Positions 1-5,736 of a stretch of 8,901 nt of DNA are shown one piece after another. The position numbers and the translations under genes were made by a program. The notes beneath the pieces are model-generated. The model had not been told where the DNA came from and did not search any database. It saw only the letters and a list, made by a program, of their open reading frames with translations. This DNA comes from JBBIJR01 sp037445875. GTDB lineage: Bacteria; CLD3; SB21. The stretch is from NCBI GenBank assembly GCA_037445875.1, contig JBBIJR010000111.1, positions 1 to 8,901 of the forward strand, written 5' to 3'. Positions within the stretch are counted from its first letter, which is position 1, and every line of letters begins with the position of its first letter.

Positions 1-362
1 AGCCCGCTCATGACGCCGGTGACCACGATCAGCGCGCAGACGCCGAGCGCCACGAAGGTATATCCGAGCATAGCGGTCAACAGCGCCGGACGCAAGACGA
101 CGTGATAGTGTTCACGGTGCATGACATGCCCGAGCGCGGCTGTCGTAAACCCCCCCGCTGCAAGCGCCACACCGGCCGCCACGTCCACACCGATCCAGAT
201 GCCCCACGGGAACTGTTGCGAAAGATTGGTCACAGCCCCGAGGCCGAACACGAACCGCATGATCAAGAAGACAAGCCCGTTCAGCGCAATCAGAATCAGC
301 ACCCACACGCCGGGAGACAGGAACTTCCTCGGCATCGGTTTCGGTTGCATATCCTGTTCCAT
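1..362 (-). CDS. hybB: HybB/NrfD-family integral membrane subunit, N-terminal part (cut by window edge)
   Basis: Seen: 120 codons from an ATG at 362 to the window edge; the 3' end is missing. The start lies 13 bases after the stop of the HybA-like gene, with a GAGGG overlapping that stop. Hydrophobic segments lie at about residues 17-39, 53-77 and 93-119. Residues 39-46 (FGLGAVTN), 52-56 (PWGIW), 68-76 (LAAGGFTTA) and 90-94 (LRPAL) are hallmarks of HybB, the polytopic subunit of hydrogenase-2 type complexes. Known of the family: NrfD/HybB proteins exchange electrons between a periplasmic four-cluster iron-sulfur protein and membrane quinone. Inference: it partners the upstream HybA-like protein. 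Odd: the D-x-G-R segment that usually follows the third helix is not seen before the edge; the frame instead stays hydrophobic through residue 120. The catalytic partner (NiFe hydrogenase or another enzyme) lies outside the window, so the exact complex is open. Confidence 0.85.
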   Translation of the reverse strand, partial: MEQDMQPKPMPRKFLSPGVWVLILIALNGLVFLIMRFVFGLGAVTNLSQQFPWGIWIGVDVAAGVALAAGGFTTAALGHVMHREHYHVVLRPALLTAMLGYTFVALGVCALIVVTGVMSG

Positions 363-375
363 CGTCGGAAGACCC

Positions 376-1269
376 TCATTCTTTTTCTTGTTTACTCTTC
401 ATCATCCACATGATCCCGCCCAGAAGGGCGTACAGGGATATGGGTGGAACGAAGTAAGCGAAGATACCGTGTTGGATGGATTCGGTGACGCCCGGCGCCG
501 GGTTCGCGCCCAGCCTGGGAAATCCGATCTCCGCGAAATCACGGCCCGCCAGGTAAAGCCACGACGTTCCACCGACTTCCGTTTCGCCGTACACCCAGTC
601 CGCGTAGCGTTCCGGATACTTGCGAATGCGTTCCCGCGCGATCTGAATGAGCTCCGTACGAGGACCGTAGGTCATCGCTTCAACGGGACAGATGTCCACA
701 CAGGCCGGCCGCTTTCCCTCCCGTGTGCGTCCGACGCAGAAATCGCATTTCATCACGTTGGGCTGGAGGGCCTGATCATACTGAAACGCCGGGACCTGGA
801 ACGGACACGCGACCATACAGTAACGGCACCCGATGCATTTGTCGGTATCCCACACGACGGCCCCGCTTTCGATCTTGGAGAACGCACCGACGATGCAAGC
901 GGACACGCAAGCCGGATGATCGCAATGCATGCACTGGAACTTGACGTCGATGGGTGTGCGTTTGGGCGGTTTTCCCGGATACTCATTGACTACCGTCAGG
1001 GCCGTGGGATCGGGTCGGCGTTTGCTTTCAAAGACGGAGCGGTCTTCGTAGCTCTCCAACCGGTCAGTCGCCATGCCATGCGCTTCCTTGCAGGCCCATT
1101 CGCAATTACGGCACCCGATGCAAACGGTTGTGTCCACCAGTACACCCTGTCGATCGTAGGACAGGATATTCCTCGGTCCTGCGTGCGCCCTCTTTGTTTC
1201 AAGGCCCATGAGGCTCGCACTCAACAGAGCGGCCCATTGGAGAAACCCGCGTCTGCTTTGCTTTTTCAT
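376..1269 (-). CDS. hybA: HybA-like Tat-exported ferredoxin-type protein with four [4Fe-4S] sites
   Basis: A 297-residue electron-transfer subunit. Seen: a twin-arginine signal at residues 5-11 (SRRGFLQ), a hydrophobic stretch at 12-21 and an AHA-like cleavage site near 28-30. Sixteen cysteines form four ferredoxin sets: 50/53/56/60, 113/116/121/125, 145/148/151/155 and 175/178/190/194. A C-terminal hydrophobic helix at about 268-290 is followed by a basic and acidic tail, which fits a membrane-anchored periplasmic protein. The ATG at 1269 is chosen because it puts the Tat motif at the N-terminus and has AGGA 10 bases upstream; the frame stays open to 1344, but those 25 codons look like leader DNA. 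Known: HybA passes electrons between a hydrogenase small subunit and HybB; related four-cluster proteins serve other periplasmic oxidoreductases. Inference: it forms a two-gene unit with the next gene. No hydrogenase structural gene is visible, so the electron donor is unknown. Confidence 0.9.
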   Translation of the reverse strand: MKKQSRRGFLQWAALLSASLMGLETKRAHAGPRNILSYDRQGVLVDTTVCIGCRNCEWACKEAHGMATDRLESYEDRSVFESKRRPDPTALTVVNEYPGKPPKRTPIDVKFQCMHCDHPACVSACIVGAFSKIESGAVVWDTDKCIGCRYCMVACPFQVPAFQYDQALQPNVMKCDFCVGRTREGKRPACVDICPVEAMTYGPRTELIQIARERIRKYPERYADWVYGETEVGGTSWLYLAGRDFAEIGFPRLGANPAPGVTESIQHGIFAYFVPPISLYALLGGIMWMMKSKQEKE

Positions 1270-1311
1270 AACCGATTGTCCTGGATGTTGTAGAATATTT
1301 AGACATCCCTT

Positions 1312-1328
1312 TATCTTATTTAAAGATA
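1312..1328. repeat. 17-base dyad TATCTT-N5-AAGATA upstream of the HybA-like gene
   Basis: Perfect 6-base inverted arms, TATCTT (1312-1317) and AAGATA (1323-1328), are separated by ATTTA. The dyad sits 43 bases before the HybA-like start codon and overlaps the best -10 candidate, which would suit a repressor operator. Chance dyads of this size are common in AT-rich DNA, so the regulatory role is inference. Confidence 0.35.
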
Positions 1329-1375
1329 GAAAACAACACAACATATGGCAATGATTGTTGTCATGATTTCTGCCT

Positions 1376-1403
1376 TTTTTCGCTACATTAAGGAGCGCAA
1401 AAA
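1376..1403. repeat. Imperfect inverted repeat just downstream of the DUF58 gene
   Basis: TTTTT-CGCT (1376-1384) pairs with AGCG-c-AAAAA (1394-1403) around a 9-base loop, with one bulged C at 1398. It begins 15 bases past the DUF58 stop. Read on either strand the stem starts with T and ends with A, so there is no U tract after a GC stem. It is therefore not a classical intrinsic terminator. It could be a weak RNA hairpin at the 3' end of the long operon or an AT-rich operator. Confidence 0.3.
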
Positions 1404-1418
1404 CAGAATCTTCGGCCT

Positions 1419-2732
1419 CTAAAGAAGGGCTCTCGACTTGATCTCAATGTAGCGGTTGATCAACTCGGCCGTCATATCGGCGGCAAACACATCCAGTATG
1501 TCAACGCCATGATTTCGCAGATATCCGATCGCTTCTTGCCGTTCCCCCAGCAATTCTGCAGAGACAGCTTTTTGATAAGCGTTCTCCTTATTGCCGTCCT
1601 TCGTCTCCACCAGACGCTCGAGCAGCGGATCTTTCATGACCACGCAGAGCGGCAGATGCTTCGGATAAAGCGCCGATACACTGCGAATCAGCATCTGAGA
1701 CGCGTACCGGTCGATGACATCGGTGAACAGTACAACAAGCGACCGCCGTTTGTGGTGCTGTCTGAGATACTCCACGGCGTCGGAATAGTTTGATTCGACC
1801 AGCGTACTCTCGATGTTGTAGACCTGCTCGGCCAACCGCGCGACCTGAGAGTGCCGGCGGCCCGGAGGAAGAAACCTGTGAATTCGGTTGGAGAAGACCA
1901 ACAGCCCCACTTTGTCGCCGTTGCGGACCGACGCATGGGCAAGCATCATCGCCGCCTGAATCGCATGGTCGAGCCTGGAGCGGCCGAAAGACTGAGTCCC
2001 CATCATCCGGCCCGTATCGATCAGGAGCATCACATTCTGGCTCTTGTCCTCCTGATACTGCGTGGCAATGAGCTTGCCTGCCCGCGCCGACGCATGCCAG
2101 TTGATCCGGCGGTATTCGTCATCGACCGTATACTCGCGCAGACTTTCGAACTCGGTGCTCATCCCGTGCCGCCGGGCCGCTCGGACACCCACTGCCTGAA
2201 GTCTCCCCCGAAGCGTGAGCAGGTCGAACTTCGCCAACTCGCGATAGTTGGGATATACCTTGACGGCCGTTGACCGGTCGTACGCATAGTGGCGGCGAAT
2301 CATTCCCACGAGAGGCCCCCGGCAGACCACCACCACCCGGTGGAACCGGTAATCGCCCCGCCGTTGCGGGCGGACCCGATACGTGAGCCTCCGGCGTTCG
2401 CGGCGCCCCAGCCGAACGGCGAAGTTCACTTCCCGCAGTTCGAATTCGTCCGGGGGTTCGTCGTGTATGATCAGGTCCAGCGTGGAAGAGCCGCTGTGCT
2501 CGACGAACAATTCTACGAGCGTATCGGCTTCCACGGGCAGCATCGCGGGTACGCACCGCACCACCTCCAGCGCGGCGGCCTCGGGAAGCAGCCACCGGTC
2601 CGCCATCGCCAGCAGGACCGTTAGGACCGCCACCAGCAAGCCTGCGTGGAACAAAGTTTGGGAAAAGACGCCCAGAATACACAGGACGGCCGCGGCGAGC
2701 AGCGGCAGGACCATACGCACAGTGACGGTCAT
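1419..2732 (-). CDS. DUF58 family protein (vWA-like domain, two N-terminal membrane helices)
   Basis: A 437-residue protein of unknown exact role. Seen: two hydrophobic segments at residues 8-24 and 28-44, then a beta-rich stretch at about 55-165. The DUF58 signature follows at 194-244, including ESLREYTVDDEYRRINWHAS at 196-215. A vWA-like fold follows, with DTGRMM at 239-244, where the classical MIDAS would read DxSxS, and FTDVID at 336-341. Known: DUF58 proteins often pair with MoxR AAA+ ATPases and are proposed chaperone-like or envelope-stress factors. No moxR gene is seen next to it here. It starts 9 bases after the cmk stop, so it is probably the last gene of the long operon, but no clear Shine-Dalgarno precedes the ATG. 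A start at Met7 (2714) is also possible. The family call is firm; the function is not known. Confidence 0.9.
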   Translation of the reverse strand: MTVTVRMVLPLLAAAVLCILGVFSQTLFHAGLLVAVLTVLLAMADRWLLPEAAALEVVRCVPAMLPVEADTLVELFVEHSGSSTLDLIIHDEPPDEFELREVNFAVRLGRRERRRLTYRVRPQRRGDYRFHRVVVVCRGPLVGMIRRHYAYDRSTAVKVYPNYRELAKFDLLTLRGRLQAVGVRAARRHGMSTEFESLREYTVDDEYRRINWHASARAGKLIATQYQEDKSQNVMLLIDTGRMMGTQSFGRSRLDHAIQAAMMLAHASVRNGDKVGLLVFSNRIHRFLPPGRRHSQVARLAEQVYNIESTLVESNYSDAVEYLRQHHKRRSLVVLFTDVIDRYASQMLIRSVSALYPKHLPLCVVMKDPLLERLVETKDGNKENAYQKAVSAELLGERQEAIGYLRNHGVDILDVFAADMTAELINRYIEIKSRALL

Positions 2733-2741
2733 CGAAAGACG

Positions 2742-3425
2742 CTACGGGTTTGGATATCGTTCACGAACGGTCCGGACGACGATCGCGACTTGTTCGTCGA
2801 TCGTCAGACCGGAATTGTCGAGTTCGATGGCGTCCGGAGGTCTTATCAGCGGACTGGCATCGCGTACGGAATCGAACTCGTCGCGCTGGAGCAGGTCGCG
2901 CAGTGTCTCCTCATAGGATACGTTGGGATCGGTGTTCTGCAGTTCTTTGAAGCGCCGCCGCGCCCTCTCTTCGGCGGTGGCCGTAAGGAAGAATTTGATC
3001 TCCGCGTTCGGAAAGATCACCGTTCCGGCATCGCGCCCGTCCACCACAAAACCCCCCTCCCGCGCGATGGACTGCTGCTGCCTCACGAGAAACCGCCGCA
3101 CATCCGGAAGGGCGGCGATCCGGCTCACATGACGGCTTACTTCCACGCTGCGTATGTCCGCGCTCACGTTGCGCGGACCGAGGAACGTCTGCTGTCCGTG
3201 CGGTTCGTAGCGGATCGAGATCTCGATGGATGGCAAAAGGCGACGTATGGCCTCACCGTCGAAAGGATCGATGCCCGCCTCAAGGACGCTCAGCGTCACA
3301 GCCCGGTACATGGCCCCGGTATCCAGATACGTATAGCCTAGCCGCTCGGCAACCATCCGCGCCGTCGTGCTCTTCCCCGATCCGGCCGGGCCGTCGATGG
3401 TGATGATCAATCTGCGCGCCGCCAT
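2742..3425 (-). CDS. cmk: Cytidylate kinase
   Basis: CMP/dCMP kinase: it transfers the gamma phosphate of ATP to CMP or dCMP in the cytoplasm, giving CDP/dCDP for nucleic acid and lipid synthesis. Seen: 227 residues, the usual family length. The P-loop GPAGSGKST is at 12-20, LDTGAMYRA at 34-42, GRDAGTVIFP at 130-139 (most homologues have Ile in place of the Ala at 133), the lid arginines RARRRFKEL at 154-162, and RDEFDSVRDASPL at 181-193. The ATG lies one base after the TGA of rluB and no Shine-Dalgarno is visible, so translation is probably coupled to rluB. Adjacent rluB/scp and cmk genes occur in several phyla. The catalytic residues are all present, so an active enzyme is expected. Confidence 0.97.
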   Translation of the reverse strand: MAARRLIITIDGPAGSGKSTTARMVAERLGYTYLDTGAMYRAVTLSVLEAGIDPFDGEAIRRLLPSIEISIRYEPHGQQTFLGPRNVSADIRSVEVSRHVSRIAALPDVRRFLVRQQQSIAREGGFVVDGRDAGTVIFPNAEIKFFLTATAEERARRRFKELQNTDPNVSYEETLRDLLQRDEFDSVRDASPLIRPPDAIELDNSGLTIDEQVAIVVRTVRERYPNP

Positions 3426-3426
3426 G

Positions 3427-4134
3427 TCAGTCGGACAACCCGACGGCCTTCTTCAGCGCCTGAACCTCCTGCGGCCTCAGATGGCGCCATTGACCGTATT
3501 TGAGCTTACCCAACTGAAGGGGACCCAGACGGGAACGATGCAGTTCGCGGACCTTGTACCCGAGTTTGCGAAACATACGCTTGACCTGCTTGTTCTTTCC
3601 CTCGTGGATGGTGACCTCCACGACCTGCGTGCCGAGCTTGACGGCCTGGCTCGGAACGGTCTTCCCGTCGAACAGTTGAACGCCGCGCCGAAGGTGCTCC
3701 AGTTCGCGGTCGCCGATCTTCTTGTTCAGGACGGCCACATACGTCTTCCGGACGCCGTATTTCGGGTGGGTCAGCCGGTAGGAAAGCTCACCGTCGTTCG
3801 TGAGCAGGAGCAGCCCGGTCGTATCGTAGTCGAGCCGGCCGACGGGAAACACGCGCTCAGTAATGTTGACGAGGTCCACGACCGAGTTTCGTCCCTTCTC
3901 GTCTTTCACGGTGGTCACGCGCTTGACGGGTTTGTGCAGCATGACGTAGACGAGGCGGGTCACGACGCGGACAGAGGCACCGTCCACGAGTACCGTATCG
4001 AGGTCCGGGTCGACATCACGGGCTACATCGGTGACTACCTGGCCATTAACCTTCACGCGTCCTTCGCGAACAATGGTTTCCGCGCTTCTCCGGCTGGTCA
4101 CCCCGGCGGAAGCCAGGAAATGGTTCAGACGCAT
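3427..4134 (-). CDS. rluB: 23S rRNA pseudouridine synthase, RluB/RsuA family
   Basis: Converts a uridine of 23S rRNA (position 2605 in E. coli for RluB) to pseudouridine during ribosome assembly. Seen: 235 residues. An S4 RNA-binding domain covers about 1-60 (MRLNHFLASAGVTSRR at the start). The catalytic motif GRLDYDTTGLLLLTNDG is at 99-115, with the nucleophile Asp102. HPKYGVRKTYVA is at 123-134 and EGKNKQVKRMF at 178-188. The ATG at 4134 is chosen because family members begin MRLN.FLA; an in-frame TTG at 4143 would add only three residues. It begins 15 bases after the GrdB-like gene. The RsuA/RluB/RluE/RluF group is hard to separate by eye; RluB is favoured by the scpA-scpB-rluB neighbourhood common in bacteria. 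Confidence 0.93.
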   Translation of the reverse strand: MRLNHFLASAGVTSRRSAETIVREGRVKVNGQVVTDVARDVDPDLDTVLVDGASVRVVTRLVYVMLHKPVKRVTTVKDEKGRNSVVDLVNITERVFPVGRLDYDTTGLLLLTNDGELSYRLTHPKYGVRKTYVAVLNKKIGDRELEHLRRGVQLFDGKTVPSQAVKLGTQVVEVTIHEGKNKQVKRMFRKLGYKVRELHRSRLGPLQLGKLKYGQWRHLRPQEVQALKKAVGLSD

Positions 4135-4149
4135 GGCAAGCAAACAGGA

Positions 4150-4983
4150 TTAGAACGCATCGGCGGCGATTTTCTTCTTCTCGGCCGGCTCACCGGCTTG
4201 AGAGGCGTCGCGCATCATCCGGACGAGATCCGGACGCGCCTGGAGAGCGTTGGTGAACGAATCCCGCCATCGCAGCCCCAACTCCGCAATTTCGCCGGGC
4301 TCGCGGATGGACTTGGCGTGGATGAGACACTCGTTCAGCACTTCCCGCTGGGTGGCGTGATCAAACACCGCCCCGAAGAGCTGGCCGAAGGGAAACCTGA
4401 CGAGCACCGTGCGGGGCGGCTTGACGTTTTCACAGATGCTTCGGAGACACCCGACCATTACGGTACTGATTTCCTCGTCCTCGATGGCGCGCGCCATCTG
4501 GCCGGCCGTTTGATGTCCGAGGGGACCGACCGGAGAAAGGATCACAAGGTCGACCAGGAATTTCTGCAGTTGCTTGACGATTTTCGGTACCGTCTCTTCG
4601 ACCAGTTCACTGCAGCTTTTCACTTCACCCATCACCGAGTAGTGCACTTCGGCCATCGCACTGATACGTTTGTCCCGTTCCATCTCCGCGAGACGATCCA
4701 GCGGAAAGATGCAGTTGAAGTCCAGGGCGGCGGAATCCCTGAGGTCGACCCACTTGTGCGATACGCGAAGCTCCTCCTGGGATACGCCCCGGCGGATCTC
4801 GCGGAACGACCCGTCGCCGTTGTCATCTGCCAGATTAAAATGTTTCGTCGCTTTCCACGGATACACGCCGGCCGTAGTGATCAACGCGACCTTAGTTTCG
4901 CTCAGGTCTTTCCCCAGGTGTTTCCATGGGATGTCCGTATTGACGATCCACGATTGGTCTCGGAGGATCCGGTCAAACATCAT
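4150..4983 (-). CDS. Glycine/sarcosine/betaine/D-proline reductase selenoprotein B family protein without Sec/Cys
   Basis: A 277-residue protein. Seen: KVALITTAGV at 31-40, DNGDGSFREI at 54-63, SH at 75-76, LDFNCIFPLDRLAEM at 87-101, and VDLVILSPVGPLGHQTAG at 144-161. These match the GrdB/PrdB family (glycine and D-proline reductases), where the stretch at about 150-160 normally carries a U-G-T-C redox centre. Here it reads S-P-V-G-P-L-G-H, with no Cys and no in-frame UGA. The cysteines lie elsewhere (91, 124, 179, 184, 219). A reductase of the clostridial type is thus unlikely; some other binding or catalytic role is possible but unknown. The start has GAGGTG 5 bases before the first of two adjacent ATGs (8 before the second). 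It lies 24 bases after scpB and 15 before rluB, inside the operon. The family call rests on remembered motifs; the function is not assigned. Confidence 0.75.
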   Translation of the reverse strand: MMFDRILRDQSWIVNTDIPWKHLGKDLSETKVALITTAGVYPWKATKHFNLADDNGDGSFREIRRGVSQEELRVSHKWVDLRDSAALDFNCIFPLDRLAEMERDKRISAMAEVHYSVMGEVKSCSELVEETVPKIVKQLQKFLVDLVILSPVGPLGHQTAGQMARAIEDEEISTVMVGCLRSICENVKPPRTVLVRFPFGQLFGAVFDHATQREVLNECLIHAKSIREPGEIAELGLRWRDSFTNALQARPDLVRMMRDASQAGEPAEKKKIAADAF

Positions 4984-5007
4984 GGCGGCACCTCTTCCTT
5001 GGTGGGA

Positions 5008-5718
5008 TTATTTCGGCGGTTCGACGGACTCGTTCGCTTCGCCAGGCGTATGCCCGATCTCGCCGGGCGACGGATCGTTCGTCGGCATCGTCTCCGGCAC
5101 AACGGGCAGCGTGGACAGGTCGCTCGCAAAATCCAGTTCCAGCGTTTCTGCGAATTCCTTGTCTTCCCGTATGATATCTTCGATCTCTTTCAGTTTCGGC
5201 AACTCCGAGATATCGTAAAGCCCGAAATGCTCCAGAAACGCCCTGGTGGTACCGAAGAGCAGGGGTTTGCCGGGAGCGTCTTCGCGGCCAACGACGGTGA
5301 TCAAGTTTTTTTCCATCAGCGAGCGCAGAGTCCAATCGGCGTTGACGCCCCGGATCTTTTCGATTTCGGCACGGGTGATCGGCTGGCGGTAGGCCACAAT
5401 GGCAAGCACCTCCAGCGCCGACTGGGAAAGCTTGCGTTCGGCCTTCTCCTTGAACAGTCGGCTCACCCACCGGTCGTACTGCGGATGCGTGGCGAACTGG
5501 TAGCCGCCGGCGATCTTGACGATGCGGATCGAGCGGTCGGTTTCTTGATACTGCCGGTTCAGGAGGTCGATGGCCTCCTTCACGAGTTCGTCCCGGACGT
5601 CGTCCTTCTGGATGCACTCCACGATCTTGTCCAGCGGAATGGGCTCCGTCGATGCAAAAACGATCGACTCCACAATCGGCGCCAACGGCAGGCCGTCTAC
5701 TAATCTCGATTCTGCCAC
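5008..5718 (-). CDS. scpB: Segregation and condensation protein B
   Basis: Kite subunit of the SMC-ScpAB condensin; it dimerises and binds the middle of ScpA, helping compact and separate the chromosome. Seen: 236 residues. A first winged-helix domain covers about 10-85. The second contains LSQSALEVLAIVAYRQPIT at 97-115, then EIEKIRGVNADWTLRSL at 118-134 and APGKPLLFGTTRAFLEHFGL at 148-167, all strongly diagnostic. A Pro/Glu/Gly-rich tail (about 203-236) is probably disordered. The start is a GTG, the only start codon between the scpA stop and the conserved N-terminus. It lies 18 bases after scpA, with an AGGAG touching the scpA stop, so translation is likely coupled. Order and spacing after scpA are typical and support a joint complex. 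Confidence 0.96.
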   Translation of the reverse strand: MAESRLVDGLPLAPIVESIVFASTEPIPLDKIVECIQKDDVRDELVKEAIDLLNRQYQETDRSIRIVKIAGGYQFATHPQYDRWVSRLFKEKAERKLSQSALEVLAIVAYRQPITRAEIEKIRGVNADWTLRSLMEKNLITVVGREDAPGKPLLFGTTRAFLEHFGLYDISELPKLKEIEDIIREDKEFAETLELDFASDLSTLPVVPETMPTNDPSPGEIGHTPGEANESVEPPK

Positions 5719-5731
5719 GTTCGGTGCTCGT

Positions 5732-5736
5732 CTCCT
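5732..5736 (-). promoter_or_regulatory. Ribosome binding site of scpB (AGGAG) abutting the scpA stop
   Basis: On the minus strand TAA (scpA stop) is followed directly by AGGAG, then 13 bases, then the GTG start of scpB. The spacing is longer than the usual 5-9, but there is no other start codon in frame between the stop and the GTG. The site therefore supports the GTG call and coupling with scpA. Confidence 0.6.

Larger units (their letters stand above)
1270..1418 (-). promoter_or_regulatory. AT-rich upstream region of the HybA-like/HybB-like unit, weak promoter candidate
   Basis: This 149-base gap is the only sizeable one in the window and is clearly richer in A/T than the flanking genes. 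On the minus strand a weak sigma-70-like pair can be drawn: TTGTGT (1336-1341, 3 of 6 matches to TTGACA) and TAAGAT (1313-1318, 4 of 6 to TATAAT) with a 17-base spacer. The proposed -10 falls inside the dyad at 1312-1328. Also present are a direct repeat ATGATT at 1351-1356 and 1363-1368 (12-base period) and an inverted pair ACAACA (1338-1343)/TGTTGT (1356-1361). No FNR-type TTGAT-N4-ATCAA box was seen. That a promoter lies here is likely from the gene layout; its exact position is speculative. Confidence 0.4.

Noticed and set aside
150..156. Run of seven C (seven G in the HybB-like gene) as a phase-variation tract or frame error
   Set aside because: The reading frame on both sides matches the conserved AAGGFTTA motif, and seven bases is short for slippage control.
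112..306. A 64-codon minus-strand frame inside the HybB-like gene
   Set aside because: It is out of frame with the HybB motifs and is explained as an overlapping shadow.
121..1293. A 390-codon open frame on the plus strand opposite the HybA-like and HybB-like genes
   Set aside because: The minus strand carries 16 ordered cluster cysteines, a Tat signal and HybB motifs. The plus frame is a shadow.
1270..1344. Longer start for the HybA-like protein at 1344
   Set aside because: It would place 25 residues before a perfectly positioned Tat signal; the ATG at 1269 has AGGA upstream and the added DNA is AT-rich leader.
1376..1403. Intrinsic terminator for the DUF58-containing operon
   Set aside because: The hairpin has only a 4-base CGCT/AGCG core with a bulge. 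On both strands the sequence after the stem is A-rich, not U-rich.
4150..4983. Selenoprotein with an in-frame UGA
   Set aside because: The frame has no internal UGA and the expected position encodes Gly-Pro-Leu-Gly, so no selenocysteine is inserted here.
3367..5703. A 778-codon open frame on the plus strand across cmk, rluB, the GrdB-like gene and scpB
   Set aside because: It lies antisense to four genes with clear family motifs, and its translation shows no recognisable domain. Long antisense frames are expected from GC-rich codon bias.
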